The notes: a model not told the origin generated them from the sequence alone. A DNA stretch of 64,000 nucleotides from Pseudomonas monteilii NBRC 103158 = DSM 14164 (GCF_000730605.1 NZ_BBIS01000009.1:248001-312000); one strand, 5' to 3'. Shown: positions 27,263-36,672, numbered from the stretch's first letter. A program made the numbers and translations.

Positions 27263-27933
27263 TGGCTGGCTCCGCGCAATTGTTCAAGGTAGTTGTAAAT
27301 GGTGTAACGGGTCACGCCGAGGGCACTGGCAGCCTTTTCCACGCCACCTTTGACGATGAACAAGCCACGCTCCTGCATGACTCGAACAGCCTCGACTTTG
27401 GCCTGTTTGTTCATTCGCCCCTGGCCGCTGCGCTGAAGCGAGGCCTGGATGATTTCACTCATCAGCAGTTCCATGTCGGCAGGCTCGCTTACCGCGGGTG
27501 TGGCACCCAACGGTTGCAACTGCTGGAGAAAGCTCATGGCTGCGTCCAGGCCGGTGATGTCGGTGTTGACACAGAGGCTGGCGAAGGGGTGGCCGGTGCT
27601 ATCGCGAAAGATAGCGGTGGCGCTGCGCAGGGTGCGGCCCTTGAGCGTGGTGGGGTAGTCGGGGAGTACCACGGGCTCGCAGCCGCGCTGATCGGCCGAG
27701 GCCTGCATCAATGCTTTGAAGCCTTGGTCCTGTTCCGGGGCTGCAATAATCGGGCTGCCGACGCTACGGCCGGACAGGTGGCCGTTGACGATCGCCACCA
27801 CGGAGTGCTCCGGGTGGTCGAGGTCGTGCAGGAGGATTTCCATGTTGCGTGCGGCAACGCTACCCAAGGCCTGGATGGCGGCCTTGAGCACAGAGAGGGT
27901 GAGGTGGCGTTCTTCGCTGGGGGAGATGGGCAT
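27259..27933 (-). CDS. YheO/DauR-type PAS-HTH transcriptional regulator
   Basis: A 224-residue regulator. The N-terminal YheO-type PAS domain spans about 10-120 (ALGSVAARNMEILLHDLDHPEHSVVAIVNGHLSGRSVGSP), followed by the typical FRDSTGHPFASLCVNTDIT. The C-terminus has a helix-turn-helix (VMQERGLFIVKGGVEKAASALGVTRYTIYNYLEQLR). This is the architecture of DauR, the repressor of D-arginine catabolism in P. aeruginosa. I set the ATG at 27933. It is translationally coupled to the dehydratase gene. A long inverted repeat begins 5 bases upstream of the start, probably its own operator. Confidence 0.88.
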   Translation of the reverse strand: MPISPSEERHLTLSVLKAAIQALGSVAARNMEILLHDLDHPEHSVVAIVNGHLSGRSVGSPIIAAPEQDQGFKALMQASADQRGCEPVVLPDYPTTLKGRTLRSATAIFRDSTGHPFASLCVNTDITGLDAAMSFLQQLQPLGATPAVSEPADMELLMSEIIQASLQRSGQGRMNKQAKVEAVRVMQERGLFIVKGGVEKAASALGVTRYTIYNYLEQLRGASQ

Positions 27934-27937
27934 GGCA

Positions 27938-27993
27938 GATCGCACAATTCAACTTTTTGTGTATTTTTACACATTAAGTTGAATTGTGCGATC
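27938..27993. promoter_or_regulatory. Long inverted repeat at the start of the YheO-type regulator gene
   Basis: Arms of 18 matching bases (GATCGCACAATTCAACTT and its complement) enclose a smaller palindrome TGTG-TATTTTT-ACAC. It lies between the amidase stop (28018) and the regulator start (27933), both on the minus strand. It could be an autoregulatory operator, a terminator for the amidase gene, or both. Confidence 0.6.
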
Positions 27994-28017
27994 TTCGCTG
28001 CAAAGCAGCCCCAATAA

Positions 28018-29721
28018 TCAGCTCAGGGCTGGGGTGCGTGGCGGGATCATGCGGCGCGAGCCGGTCGCCTCGAAGGCTGCACCAAAGCTCAACAGCGCAT
28101 TGTCGCTGTAAGCCCGCCCGGCAAAGGTCAGCCCCACCGGCATGCCGATGTCGGCCATCACGCCCATCGGCACGGTGACGGTTGGCACACCCAGGTGACG
28201 GATCGCCAGGTTGCCGTTGGCCACCCAGATACCGTTGCTCCAGGCGATGTCGGCCGAGGCCGGGTTGACATCGGCGTCGGCCGGGCCCACATCGGCAACG
28301 GTCGGGAACAGCACCGCGTCCAGGCCTAGGTTGTCCATCCAGTCTTCCAGGTCCAGCTTGCGGGTCTTTTCCAGGCCGCGCAGGCCGTCAGGCAGGGTCT
28401 CGATCTGGTCCCAGGTTTTCAGGCCACGCTTGGCCATGTTGACGTATTCGTCCATGCCGGCAGCCAGGTCGTCTTCACGGTTGGGCAGGGTACCCGGGTC
28501 GTGGGGGTAGATCTGTGGGCCATCGACATCGGCCAGGCGGTTGAGCTTGGGGTCGTCGTTGGCGCGCAGGAAGTCGTCGAAGGCCCAGCCCGAAAGCTCC
28601 CACAGTTCGTCGTGCAGGAATTCCTTGCTGACAATGCCACGGTTGTAAACAGTCGGTGCGCCCGGGCGGTCGCCCTCGCAGTTGGACACCAGCGGGAAGT
28701 CCACTTCCAGCACTTCGGCACCGGCCGCTTCCAGGGCCTGGCGCGCCTGCTGCCACAAGTCGATCACCGTGGCGCGGGTGTTGATGCGCTGGCCGGTCGG
28801 GCCGCCGATGCCCGGCTTTTCGGAGGTGCCAGCTTCGGCATCCGCATTGATGTACATGCGTGGCACACCAAAGCGCTTGCCTTTGAGGGCACCGGCATCC
28901 ACGGCCAGATCCAGGTAAGACGCAGGGCGCACCGTCGACGCTGCCGGAATCGGCACCCAAGGCTGCAAGCGCCACAGGTCGCCGCGCTTGTCAGCGTCAT
29001 CGGCTACCACCACATCGAGGATTTCCAGCAAGTCGGCCATGGTGCGGGCGTAAGGCACCACCACGTCCATGGTCGGGGTCAGCGGCCAGTTGCCACGCAC
29101 CGAAATCACCCCGCGCGATGGGGTATAGGCGCACAAACCGTTGTTGGATGCCGGGCCACGGCCACTGGACCAGGTTTCTTCAGCCAGGCCGAAGGCGCTG
29201 AAGCTGGCGGCGGTGGCGGTGCCGGCACCATTGGACGAGCCCGAGGCGAACGGCGCGGTCAGGTAGTTGGCGTTGTACGGGCTTTCGGCGCGGCCATACA
29301 CGCCGCGCTGCATACCACCGTTGGCCATGGGCGGCATGTTGGTCTTGCCCAGGCATACGGCACCGGCGGCGCGCAGGCGCTCGATGGTGAAGGCGTCGCG
29401 CTGGGCGACCAGGTCCTTGAAGGCAGGGCTGCCGGAAGCTGCGGTCAAGCCTTTGACCAGGTAGCTGTCCTTGGCGGTGTAGGGGATGCCGTCCAGCGGG
29501 CTCAGCACCTGGCCCTGTGCGCGGCGGGCGTCGGAGGCCTCGGCTTCTTTCAGCGCCTCCGGGTTGCGCACCACCACGGCGTTCAGGGCCGTGGCGGTGT
29601 CGGCGCCATCGTAGGCGTCGATACGCGCCAGGTAGGCCTTGACCAGCTCGACCGCCGTCGTGCGGCCCGACTCGAGCGCGTCGCGCAGCTCGGCAATGGA
29701 AACCTCGGTTACCTCGATCAT
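28018..29721 (-). CDS. Amidase (amidase-signature family)
   Basis: Serine hydrolase of the amidase-signature family, cleaving a C-N amide bond. The Ser-cisSer-Lys triad can be placed: K84 in YTAKDSYLV, the cis-serine in ASGSSNGAG (162-163), and the nucleophile at about S186 in ETWSSGRGPAS. At 567 residues it is longer than GatA-type enzymes, with an insertion around 270-420. It is probably cytoplasmic, since no signal peptide is seen. It lies 84 bases upstream of the YheO-type regulator on the same strand, separated by a long inverted repeat. The substrate is unknown. Confidence 0.9.
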   Translation of the reverse strand: MIEVTEVSIAELRDALESGRTTAVELVKAYLARIDAYDGADTATALNAVVVRNPEALKEAEASDARRAQGQVLSPLDGIPYTAKDSYLVKGLTAASGSPAFKDLVAQRDAFTIERLRAAGAVCLGKTNMPPMANGGMQRGVYGRAESPYNANYLTAPFASGSSNGAGTATAASFSAFGLAEETWSSGRGPASNNGLCAYTPSRGVISVRGNWPLTPTMDVVVPYARTMADLLEILDVVVADDADKRGDLWRLQPWVPIPAASTVRPASYLDLAVDAGALKGKRFGVPRMYINADAEAGTSEKPGIGGPTGQRINTRATVIDLWQQARQALEAAGAEVLEVDFPLVSNCEGDRPGAPTVYNRGIVSKEFLHDELWELSGWAFDDFLRANDDPKLNRLADVDGPQIYPHDPGTLPNREDDLAAGMDEYVNMAKRGLKTWDQIETLPDGLRGLEKTRKLDLEDWMDNLGLDAVLFPTVADVGPADADVNPASADIAWSNGIWVANGNLAIRHLGVPTVTVPMGVMADIGMPVGLTFAGRAYSDNALLSFGAAFEATGSRRMIPPRTPALS

Positions 29722-29833
29722 GCGTTCACCAAAAAAATGTGCAGGTGGGGGCTAATGCGAGGAGTGTACAAGAAGGGCTTGACGGACGCAGGTTTGCGCG
29801 GTGGCAAATGGTTTTATGCAAGCGGGCATTGTT

Positions 29834-29852
29834 GGGGTCGCGTAGCGACCCC
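29834..29852. terminator. Hairpin downstream of the yghU-like gene
   Basis: Perfect 8-base arms GGGGTCGC / GCGACCCC around GTA, 9 bases beyond the stop of the minus-strand GST gene. A clear U-run is lacking. Confidence 0.5.
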
Positions 29853-29861
29853 GGCTAGCCC

Positions 29862-30701
29862 TCAATCCAGGTCCGCCGCGCAATGCCGCTCGGGCACCTG
29901 GCTGTCTTCATCTCCCCAGGTCCGGTTCACCCGGGTACCGCGCTGCACCGCCGGGCGCTGGGCAACTTCATCGGCCCAGCGCTGCACGTTGGGGTATTCG
30001 TCAACCGCCAGGAACTCCGCCGCGCCATACAGGTTGCCGCGCACCAACTGGCCATACCATGGCCACACGGCGATATCGGCAATGCTGTACTCGTCGCCCC
30101 CCAGGTAGCGGCTTTCGGCCAGGCGGCGGTCGAGTACATCCAGCTGGCGCTTGGCTTCCATGGTGAAGCGGTTGATGGCGTACTCGTACTTCTCTGGTGC
30201 ATAGACGTAGAAGTGGCCAAAGCCGCCACCCAGGTAAGGCGCTGCGCCCATCTGCCAGAACAACCAGTTCAGGCTTTCGGTGCGTGCAGCCGGCGATTTC
30301 GGCAGCAGGGCACCGAACTTGTCCGCCAGATACAGCAAGATCGACCCCGATTCGAACACCCGCACAGGCGGCTCGACGCTACGGTCGAGCAGGGCAGGGA
30401 TCTTCGAGTTGGGGTTTACCTGGACGAAGCCACTGGAGAACTGGTCGCCCTCGCCGATGCGGATCAGCCAGGCATCGTACTCGGCACCGCTGTGGCCCAA
30501 AGCAAGCAGTTCTTCAAGGGCAACGGTGACCTTGACGCCATTGGGCGTGGCCAGGGAATACAGCTGCAGCGGGTGTTGGCCCTGCGGCAGGTCCTTGTCG
30601 TGCGTCGGGCCTGCAACCGGGCGGTTGATGCTGGCGAACTGGCCGCCGGATGCTGCGTCGTTGCGCCAGACCTTAGGTGGCACATAGGCGGGCTTGCTCA
30701 T
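29862..30701 (-). CDS. yghU: YghU-type glutathione transferase / disulfide-bond oxidoreductase
   Basis: Glutathione S-transferase superfamily member of the Nu class, which reduces disulfides and peroxides using two glutathiones. The N-terminal thioredoxin-like domain includes QLYSLATPNGVKVTVALEELLALG, NPNSKIPALLD and FESGSILLYLADKFG. The helical C-terminal domain has LNWLFWQMGAAPYLGGGFGHFY and LGGDEYSIADIAVWPWYG. Length of 279 residues is normal. The ATG at 30701 has AAGGAG 10 bases upstream. It stands alone, and no regulator is evident. Confidence 0.92.
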   Translation of the reverse strand: MSKPAYVPPKVWRNDAASGGQFASINRPVAGPTHDKDLPQGQHPLQLYSLATPNGVKVTVALEELLALGHSGAEYDAWLIRIGEGDQFSSGFVQVNPNSKIPALLDRSVEPPVRVFESGSILLYLADKFGALLPKSPAARTESLNWLFWQMGAAPYLGGGFGHFYVYAPEKYEYAINRFTMEAKRQLDVLDRRLAESRYLGGDEYSIADIAVWPWYGQLVRGNLYGAAEFLAVDEYPNVQRWADEVAQRPAVQRGTRVNRTWGDEDSQVPERHCAADLD

Positions 30702-30902
30702 GCATGAATCTCCTTCAATGGCGCGAAACGGTCACGTAAAGACGTGGACCTGCATCTATGCCACGGGTTCGACGCCATGCGCAAATGCATAGGGCGCGCA
30801 CGCCACATGCATGACGACGGTTTCATCCAGTTTTCATGCGGTTCCGGCCAGGCCGGCTCTATGCTGGGCTATCACTTCGCCCTGCAAAGGAACCGCCGGC
30901 CG

Positions 30903-31949
30903 ATGACCCTTCCACGCTGCATGTTGGCACTGGCCCTGCTCAGCAGCCTGCTGGCCCACGCCGAGGCTGCGCCTTGGGTAGCCGGCCTGCACCACATGAC
31001 GCTGGCCGACCCGGTCGATAACCGGCCAATGCAAGCACTGGCTTTTTACCCGGCGGCTGGGTCAACCCATCGCAGCCGTATAGACGGCTACCCAGTCGAG
31101 GTGGCTGAAGAGGCACCCGTTGCCATGGGCCAGTTCCCGTTACTGGTGTTGTCCCACGGCAACACCGGCAGCCCGTTGGCCTTGCATTACCTGGCCACGT
31201 CCCTGGCGCGCCAGGGGTTCGTGGTGGTAGCGGTCGTGCACCCGGGGGACAACGCCCGCGACCACACTCGCCTGGGTACCCTGAGCAATCTTTATGGCCG
31301 GCCACTGCAAGTCAGCGCTGCCATTGGTGCTGCCCGTGACGATGCATTGCTCGGGCCTTATCTGAATGAAGGCAAGGTCGGTGTGATCGGCTATTCGGCC
31401 GGCGGCGAAACCGCGTTGATACTGTCTGGCGCGCGCCCTGACCTGGACCGCCTGCGCCAGTACTGCCTGGAACGCCCGAACGACGCCGACGCCTGCAAAA
31501 CCCACGGGATTCTGATTGCCGACCGCAGCGAGCTGGCGCCCCAGGCAGACCAGCGGGTGGGGGCGGTGATGCTGATGGCCCCGTTAAGCTTGCTGTTCGG
31601 GCGCCATGCCCTGGCCGGGGTGCAGGTACCCGCCCTGATCTATAGCGGAGACAGCGATCAATTGGTGGCCGTGGACCGCAACGCCGAAGCATTGGCCCGC
31701 AAACTGCCGGTTACACCGGATTACCGCCTGCTGGCCGGCGCTGGCCACTTTGTGTTCATGGCCCGTTGCGACGCCGAGCAATACACGCGAATGCCCGTAC
31801 TGTGCAAAGATGCCGAGGGCGTGGATCGACGCCATATTCATCATTCGTTGGAGCGCGAAACGGCGGCGTTCTTCAGCCAGGCGCTGGATGCACCGCAACC
31901 GGGCGAGCGTTCAGCCGAGGCGGGCGCGCCGCGACAGCAACAGCGTTAG
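30903..31949 (+). CDS. Exported alpha/beta hydrolase (dienelactone hydrolase/PAF-acetylhydrolase-like)
   Basis: Predicted periplasmic or secreted esterase. Residues 1-23 form a signal peptide (MTLPRCMLALALLSSLLAHAEA). The nucleophile elbow is GYSAGGE (S165), preceded by the oxyanion loop VLSHGNTGS. A later aspartate region is ALIYSGDSDQLV, and the histidine is in AGAGHFVF. The C-terminal extension HHSLERETAAFFSQAL resembles plasmid- and chromosome-borne predicted dienelactone hydrolases. The start at 30903 follows AAAGGA. Its 3' end overlaps the convergent MFS gene by 39 bases. Substrate unknown. Confidence 0.85.
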   Translation: MTLPRCMLALALLSSLLAHAEAAPWVAGLHHMTLADPVDNRPMQALAFYPAAGSTHRSRIDGYPVEVAEEAPVAMGQFPLLVLSHGNTGSPLALHYLATSLARQGFVVVAVVHPGDNARDHTRLGTLSNLYGRPLQVSAAIGAARDDALLGPYLNEGKVGVIGYSAGGETALILSGARPDLDRLRQYCLERPNDADACKTHGILIADRSELAPQADQRVGAVMLMAPLSLLFGRHALAGVQVPALIYSGDSDQLVAVDRNAEALARKLPVTPDYRLLAGAGHFVFMARCDAEQYTRMPVLCKDAEGVDRRHIHHSLERETAAFFSQALDAPQPGERSAEAGAPRQQQR

Positions 31950-33104
31950 GCCCACCCCGGCCAAGGCCAGCAGGGCCGCCACGCAGAAGATCGAGGCATA
32001 GCCGAAGTGCACGGCCACTGCGCCCATTACCGGCCCGGCGATGGCCAGGGCCATGTCAAAGAACACCGCATAGGCGCCTAGCCCCGCGCCACGGCTGCTG
32101 CTGGGGACCTGCTTGATTGCCTCGACGCCCAGCGCCGGGTACACCAGCGACAGCCCGAAACCGGTAAGCCCTGCGCCGACCAGCGCCCAGGCCGGGGAAG
32201 GTGCCAGCCATAGCAAGCTAAGGCCAAGCACTTCGGTGGTCATGCAGGCGACCGCCACGTTGTAGCCACCAAAGCGGTTGACCGCATTGACGAACAGCAG
32301 CCGCGAAATGATGAAGCACACACCAAACGCACTCAGGCACCAGGCAGCGCCGGCCCAGCCGCGCTCCAGGTAGTACAGGGTGACAAAGGTGGTCAGGGTG
32401 CCATAGCCGATCGAGGCAAGCGTCAGGCCCAGGCCACACGGGGCGACACGGCCGAACGCGGACCAGAAGGGCAGGCGCTCGCCGCGCACCACCGCCACGT
32501 CAGGACGTTTGCGCAGTACCAGCAGGGCAGCCACGGCCAGCACCAGCAAGGCGGGCCCCAGTACGCTGAAGTCCAGCCCGTCCACGGCCAGTACGCCCAA
32601 GGGGGCGCCTATCGCGATAGCACCATACGAGGCAATCCCGTTCCACGAGATCACCCTGGCGGTGTGTTCGGGGCCGACCTGGCTGATGCCCCAGCTCAAG
32701 GTGGCTACACCAATCAACCCCTGGGCGATGCCCAGCAGCAAACGGCCTGCGAGCAGCAACCCGAGGCTCAGCAGCGGCAGCGTCAGGGTCCAGGCCGACA
32801 GCAGGGTCAATACCCCGCAGCTGGCGATCCCCAGCAGGCCGAAGCGGATGGCCTGCTTGCCCCCAAGCGTATCGGCAACGCGCCCGGCAAACGGGCGGCT
32901 GAGCAAGGTGGCCAGGTATTGCAGGCCTATGGTCACCCCGGCGATCACCGCGCCAAAGCCCAGCTGGTCGTGCACATAGCTGGGCAGTACCGCAATCGGC
33001 AGGCCGATGCAGAGGAAGGCAATGAAGGTGTAGAAAACGATCGACAGGATCTGCAGGGTGATGTGCAGGGTATTGCGGGTGGGGGAGGGTTGTTGCGCGG
33101 TCAT
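31911..33104 (-). CDS. MFS transporter, YhhS-like
   Basis: Twelve-helix major facilitator of 397 residues, similar to the YhhS drug/metabolite exporters. Visible motifs are the loop 2-3 signature (SRPFAGRVADTLGGKQAIRFG, about 70-90), a helix 5 proline/glycine motif region (ISWNGIASYGAIAIGAPLG), and a second SR-like loop in the C-half. N-terminal residues 1-15 are polar and Thr/Gln-rich. It is convergent with the hydrolase gene. A REP unit lies upstream. Substrate cannot be inferred. Confidence 0.85.
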   Translation of the reverse strand: MTAQQPSPTRNTLHITLQILSIVFYTFIAFLCIGLPIAVLPSYVHDQLGFGAVIAGVTIGLQYLATLLSRPFAGRVADTLGGKQAIRFGLLGIASCGVLTLLSAWTLTLPLLSLGLLLAGRLLLGIAQGLIGVATLSWGISQVGPEHTARVISWNGIASYGAIAIGAPLGVLAVDGLDFSVLGPALLVLAVAALLVLRKRPDVAVVRGERLPFWSAFGRVAPCGLGLTLASIGYGTLTTFVTLYYLERGWAGAAWCLSAFGVCFIISRLLFVNAVNRFGGYNVAVACMTTEVLGLSLLWLAPSPAWALVGAGLTGFGLSLVYPALGVEAIKQVPSSSRGAGLGAYAVFFDMALAIAGPVMGAVAVHFGYASIFCVAALLALAGVGLTLLLSRRARLG

Positions 33105-33282
33105 GGGCTCTTTCGCGGGCGGGCGGTTGGGCGTGGTTCCATGATGGCTGTTACAGGAAGGAAATGAAAGCAGGCTAACGAATTATTCGCCGGGCAGCAC
33201 CGGCCTGCGGGACTGGCGGTGGATGCTTCGCGGGTCAATCCGCTCCGTGAGGGGGCTGCACAGGCCTCAAAGGCTACGCGGT

Positions 33283-33322
33283 CCCTGTGGGAGCGGTTTT
33301 ACCCGCGAAGAGGCTGGCCCGG
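33283..33322. repeat. REP unit between ybiT and the MFS gene
   Basis: The P. putida REP core CCCTGTGGGAGCGGTTTTAC followed by CCGCGAAGAGGC is present in the 240-base gap. Nothing else is evident in that gap. Confidence 0.7.
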
Positions 33323-33348
33323 CCAGTAAATGGTCGGGCCTTACTCAA

Positions 33349-34935
33349 TCAGACCAGCACACCCTGGCTACGCAGGTAGTCGTCATAGGTACCGCTGAAG
33401 TCCACCACGCCATCGGCCGACAGCTCGATGATGCGCGTGGCCAGCGACGATACGAACTCGCGGTCGTGGCTGACGAACAGCAGGGTGCCCGGGTAGTTTT
33501 CCAGCGCCAGGTTCAGCGCTTCGATCGATTCCATGTCCAGGTGGTTGGTCGGCTCGTCCATCACCAGTACGTTCGGCTTCTGCAGGATCAGCTTGCCGAA
33601 CAGCATGCGGCCTTGCTCACCACCGGAAATCACCTTCACCGACTTGAGAATCTCGTCGTTGGAGAACAGCATGCGCCCCAGGGTGCCGCGGATCACCTGC
33701 TCGCCAGAGGTCCATTGGCCCATCCAGTCGAACAGGGTCATGTCGTCTTCGAAGTCGTGGGCGTGATCCTGGGCGTAGTAGCCCACTTCGGCGCTGTCGG
33801 TCCACTTGACCGAACCTGCATCCGGGGTCATCTCGCCGACCAGGGTGCGCAGCAGCGTGGTCTTGCCAATACCGTTGGGGCCGATGATGGCAACGCGCTC
33901 GCCCGCTTCGACGGTGATGTCGAAGTTCTTGAACAACACCTTGTCGTCGAAGGCTTTGGCCATTTTTTCGACGACCACGGCCTGGCGGTGCAGTTTCTTG
34001 GTCTGTTCGAAACGAATGAACGGGCTGACACGGCTGGACGGCTTGACCTCGGCCAGCTGGATCTTGTCGATCTGCTTGGCGCGCGAAGTCGCCTGCTTGG
34101 CCTTCGAGGCGTTGGCCGAGAAGCGGCTGACGAAGGTCTGCAGCTCGGCGATCTGGGCTTTCTTCTTGGCGTTGTCCGACAGCAGTTGCTCACGCGACTG
34201 GGTGGCTGCGGTCATGTACTCGTCATAGTTGCCCGGGAACAGGCGCAGTTCGCCGTAATCCAGGTCAGCCATGTGGGTGCAGACGCTGTTGAGGAAGTGT
34301 CGGTCGTGGGAAATGATGATCATGGTGCTGTTACGCGCCGTGAGGATCGTTTCCAGCCAGCGGATGGTATTGATGTCCAGGTGGTTGGTCGGTTCGTCGA
34401 GCAGCAGCACGTCCGGGTCCGAGAACAGCGCCTGGGCCAATAGCACGCGCAGCTTCCAGCCCGGTGCCACTTCGCTCATCGGGCCGAAGTGTTGCTCCAG
34501 TGGGATACCCAGGCCCAGCAACAGTTCACCCGCACGGGATTCGGCGGTGTAGCCGTCCATTTCGGCGAATTCGGTTTCCAGCTCGGCGACGGCCATGCCG
34601 TCTTCCTCGGTCATTTCCGGCAGCGAGTAGATGCGGTCGCGCTCGGCCTTGACCTTCCACAGTTGACCGTGGCCCATGATCACCGTATCGATCACGGTGA
34701 ATTCCTCGTAGGCGAACTGGTCCTGGCGCAGTTTGCCCAGGCGGGTGTTCGGCTCGAGCATGACCTGGCCACCGGATGGCTCCAGGTCACCGCCGAGGAT
34801 CTTCATGAAGGTCGACTTGCCGCAACCATTGGCGCCGATCAGGCCGTAGCGGTTGCCGTTGTTGAATTTGACGGAAACGTTTTCGAACAGCGGCTTGGAG
34901 CCGAACTGCATGGTGATGTTAGCGGTGGAGATCAA
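33349..34935 (-). CDS. ybiT: ABC-F ribosome-associated ATPase YbiT
   Basis: Duplicated ABC ATPase without membrane domains; ABC-F proteins act on the ribosome in translation. Both nucleotide-binding domains are intact: Walker [10 protein letters not shown] (about 34-42) and GPNGIGKTT (about 348), and Walker [12 protein letters not shown] and [11 protein letters not shown]. The usual linker region between them is rich in Lys/Gln ([20 protein letters not shown]). The 528 residues align along their whole length with E. coli YbiT. The start appears to be a TTG at 34935 with no strong ribosome binding site. Integrase remnants begin 20 bases upstream, so an insertion may have replaced its native leader. 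Confidence 0.93.
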   Translation of the reverse strand: MISTANITMQFGSKPLFENVSVKFNNGNRYGLIGANGCGKSTFMKILGGDLEPSGGQVMLEPNTRLGKLRQDQFAYEEFTVIDTVIMGHGQLWKVKAERDRIYSLPEMTEEDGMAVAELETEFAEMDGYTAESRAGELLLGLGIPLEQHFGPMSEVAPGWKLRVLLAQALFSDPDVLLLDEPTNHLDINTIRWLETILTARNSTMIIISHDRHFLNSVCTHMADLDYGELRLFPGNYDEYMTAATQSREQLLSDNAKKKAQIAELQTFVSRFSANASKAKQATSRAKQIDKIQLAEVKPSSRVSPFIRFEQTKKLHRQAVVVEKMAKAFDDKVLFKNFDITVEAGERVAIIGPNGIGKTTLLRTLVGEMTPDAGSVKWTDSAEVGYYAQDHAHDFEDDMTLFDWMGQWTSGEQVIRGTLGRMLFSNDEILKSVKVISGGEQGRMLFGKLILQKPNVLVMDEPTNHLDMESIEALNLALENYPGTLLFVSHDREFVSSLATRIIELSADGVVDFSGTYDDYLRSQGVLV

Positions 34936-34955
34936 AGGGCTTACCTATCAGTAAC

Positions 34956-35430
34956 TTACGACGCTGGGCTTTCAGCTGATACCGATTTGATACCAATCTT
35001 GAGCTTTTCCAGCTCGCTCCAGTCGGAGCTTGAGTTAAGCCAACGGGCATACGTCGACAGCAGCATCTGAACGCTGTGACCCAGCTGTTGGGCGATAAAT
35101 GCGGGGTTGAGGCCGGACATTGCGCGTATTGTCGCATAGGTGTGACGGCAGTTGTATGGGGGGGCGACGCTTGATCCCCAATTCATTCAGCCTCGGCCTC
35201 CACCGCTTGTGCAGGTCACAGGCCTGATTCACGTACTCGGCGCTCTTCGACGGCGGGAACAACAACGGGGTTTCGGTCACCGCTGCCTTGGCATTTCTGC
35301 GGTGAGCCGCGTACTGCCTGGCGAACTGGATTGTCCGCAAGGTCCAATCGCTCAGCAGCACAACCGGCCTTCAGGCACTTGGCTGGACTCTTGTGGTTCT
35401 GCGCCGCCCTCACTGGGGTGGCTTTATCGT
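34956..35430 (-). pseudogene. Phage-type tyrosine integrase, C-terminal remnant with frameshifts
   Basis: Catalytic-domain remnant of a site-specific tyrosine recombinase. The last 65 codons read RHTYATIRAMSGLNPAFIAQQLGHS then LSTYARWL, carrying the HxxR, GH and Tyr active-site elements. The preceding part (DWTLRTIQFARQYAAHRR... SAEYVNQACDLHKRWRPRLNELGIKRRPP) is in a different frame; the shift lies at a run of seven G near 35157-35163. A second shift occurs near 35365, upstream of which KSPAKCLKAG continues the homology. The N-terminal half is missing. It marks an old mobile-element boundary. Confidence 0.82.
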
Positions 35431-35632
35431 CGAATAGGGGGGATATGCTTCGCCGCTTACCAAGCAGGGAGCGTAGTGATGGGTAGACGGCTGGAAGAAT
35501 TTCGAGGGTGGTTGGGTAAAAGGCGATAGGCACTCGCGGGCCGCGCCGGAGGGATCGCGCCCCTGAGGGAAATCGACGCTGGAACAGGAATTGCTGAAGC
35601 CCTGAGACATTGATCATGCGGGGTACGCAGAA

Positions 35633-35731
35633 ATGACTCAGGATGACCGCTATTACATGATTTTCAGCGTGGTGGCTGTGCTGGTACTGGACCTGGCGGC
35701 GACTTATGTGTTTCTCAATGCCATATCCTGA
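35633..35731 (+). CDS. Small membrane protein, 32 residues (copy 1 of a pair)
   Basis: Unannotated-type microprotein: a short acidic N-terminus (MTQDD), one hydrophobic helix with a central LDLAA, and a short polar end. It is recognised because a second 32-codon gene at 36673 has the same length and pattern (D-Y-M-----VA-VL-LD-AA) and a similar leader (GGGG-TACG before the ATG). The stop codon overlaps a small CCCC/GGGG hairpin in both copies. Expression is inferred from this conservation only; function unknown. Confidence 0.55.
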   Translation: MTQDDRYYMIFSVVAVLVLDLAATYVFLNAIS

Positions 35732-35885
35732 CCCCGATTGTGGGGCACGCCATACGCGTAATCGGGCCAGCCGCTACATGAAACCTGGCGGGGAAGATGA
35801 CCAGCGGCGTGCGCCAGCCTGAACATCCCAATTGAGTGCGGTCCAACGTAAGCAAGCCTTGGCTTCGCTTGTCGGAGGTGCGCAC

Positions 35886-36026
35886 ATGAAACGCAAGACT
35901 GCATGGGTTGTGGTGTTGTCCGGTTCGCTGCTGCTCAGTGGCTGCTGGCCATACGGGCCTGACGGGCGGCATCATCGCCATTATTACGACGGTGATCATG
36001 GCGGGCAGGAGTATCGTCGCTACTGA
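35886..36026 (+). CDS. Small lipoprotein with His/Tyr-rich tail
   Basis: A 46-residue protein with a lipoprotein signal peptide (MKRKTAWVVVLSGSLLLSGC, lipobox LLSGC with Cys20), so the mature form is about 27 residues anchored by its cysteine. The mature part is rich in His, Tyr, Gly and Asp (GPDGRHHRHYYDGDHGG), which suggests metal binding but proves nothing. The ATG at 35886 is preceded by CGGAGG. It is a single gene. Confidence 0.72.
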   Translation: MKRKTAWVVVLSGSLLLSGCWPYGPDGRHHRHYYDGDHGGQEYRRY

Positions 36027-36170
36027 TGGCGGGCGCGAGAAGGCGCCCCGAGGTCCATATAGCCAATAAGCCTGATACCGGGTTGCCTTCAAGCAGTAAC
36101 ATGGGCACACGAGGTTGCTGGACGCCGCACTGATGTGTTCCAAGGCATGAGGGTTAGCACTGGAAAACAC

Positions 36171-36200
36171 AAAAAGCCCGCTGTTGAGAGCGGGCTTTTT
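36171..36200. terminator. Strong bidirectional rho-independent terminator
   Basis: Twelve-base perfect arms AAAAAGCCCGCT / AGCGGGCTTTTT with a 6-base loop, and T-runs in both orientations. It lies 145 bases after the small lipoprotein gene. No RNA gene could be recognised in the 227-base gap it occupies. Confidence 0.85.
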
Positions 36201-36253
36201 GCATTTGCTGGCCACGGCCGCAATAATCCGCCTATTTAGAAGGAGAATCTCGG

Positions 36254-36589
36254 GTGCAAGCAAGAAGCGTTGTCGCCGAAATGTTCATTGGGATCCCGAC
36301 GCATTTCTGGGTGTTGCCCGTTGCCGGCCTGGTTGCGTACTACGGCTTGAAGTGGTCTGCCAAATCCAGGAATCGCGCTACCTTACTGCAAACCTCGACT
36401 TACCTGTTGCTGCTGGCGCTGGCGGTGCTGCCCAACGGTTTTTATGCGCTGTTTCCCCCTGCGCCCGACCCGGATGTGTTGTTGAATAACGCGCCGTTGC
36501 CCAACTATGCAGGGCGCCTCTACCTGGATGTGTTCTACGTCTTCGGGGGGTGGGCGCTGAGCAAAGTGGTGAAGCTCAAGTTCAGCTGA
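36254..36589 (+). CDS. Small inner-membrane protein of unknown function
   Basis: A 111-residue protein with about three hydrophobic segments (HFWVLPVAGLVAYYGLKW 17-34; LLQTSTYLLLLALAVLPNGFYALF 44-67; LDVFYVFGGWALSKV 90-104). The loop PPAPDPDVLLNNAPLPNYAG lies between the last two. The start is a GTG at 36254, eight bases after AGGAG; an internal ATG at 36281 would lack such a site. I do not recognise the family. It lies in the small-gene patch downstream of integrase debris. Confidence 0.7.
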   Translation: MQARSVVAEMFIGIPTHFWVLPVAGLVAYYGLKWSAKSRNRATLLQTSTYLLLLALAVLPNGFYALFPPAPDPDVLLNNAPLPNYAGRLYLDVFYVFGGWALSKVVKLKFS

Positions 36590-36672
36590 GTCGCTGCCCG
36601 AATATCTGATGCGCCGACTGGAACGGATATTGCTCTTACCCTTTCAAACCGGCGCATTTGGGGGATACGGCA

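Noticed and set aside
28501-30108. A 535-codon plus-strand frame opposite the amidase and GST genes
   Set aside because: It crosses two confirmed minus-strand genes and their gap, and has no recognisable domain.
35470-35529. Short frame MGRRLEEFRGWLGKRR as a small protein or antimicrobial-like peptide
   Set aside because: Only 16 codons, no convincing ribosome binding site, and no second copy to support it; it also lies within integrase-derived debris.
36171-36200. Terminator as the end of a tRNA or small RNA gene at an integration site
   Set aside because: The upstream sequence shows no cloverleaf, CCA or T-loop (GGTTCGA) motif; only the hairpin is supported.
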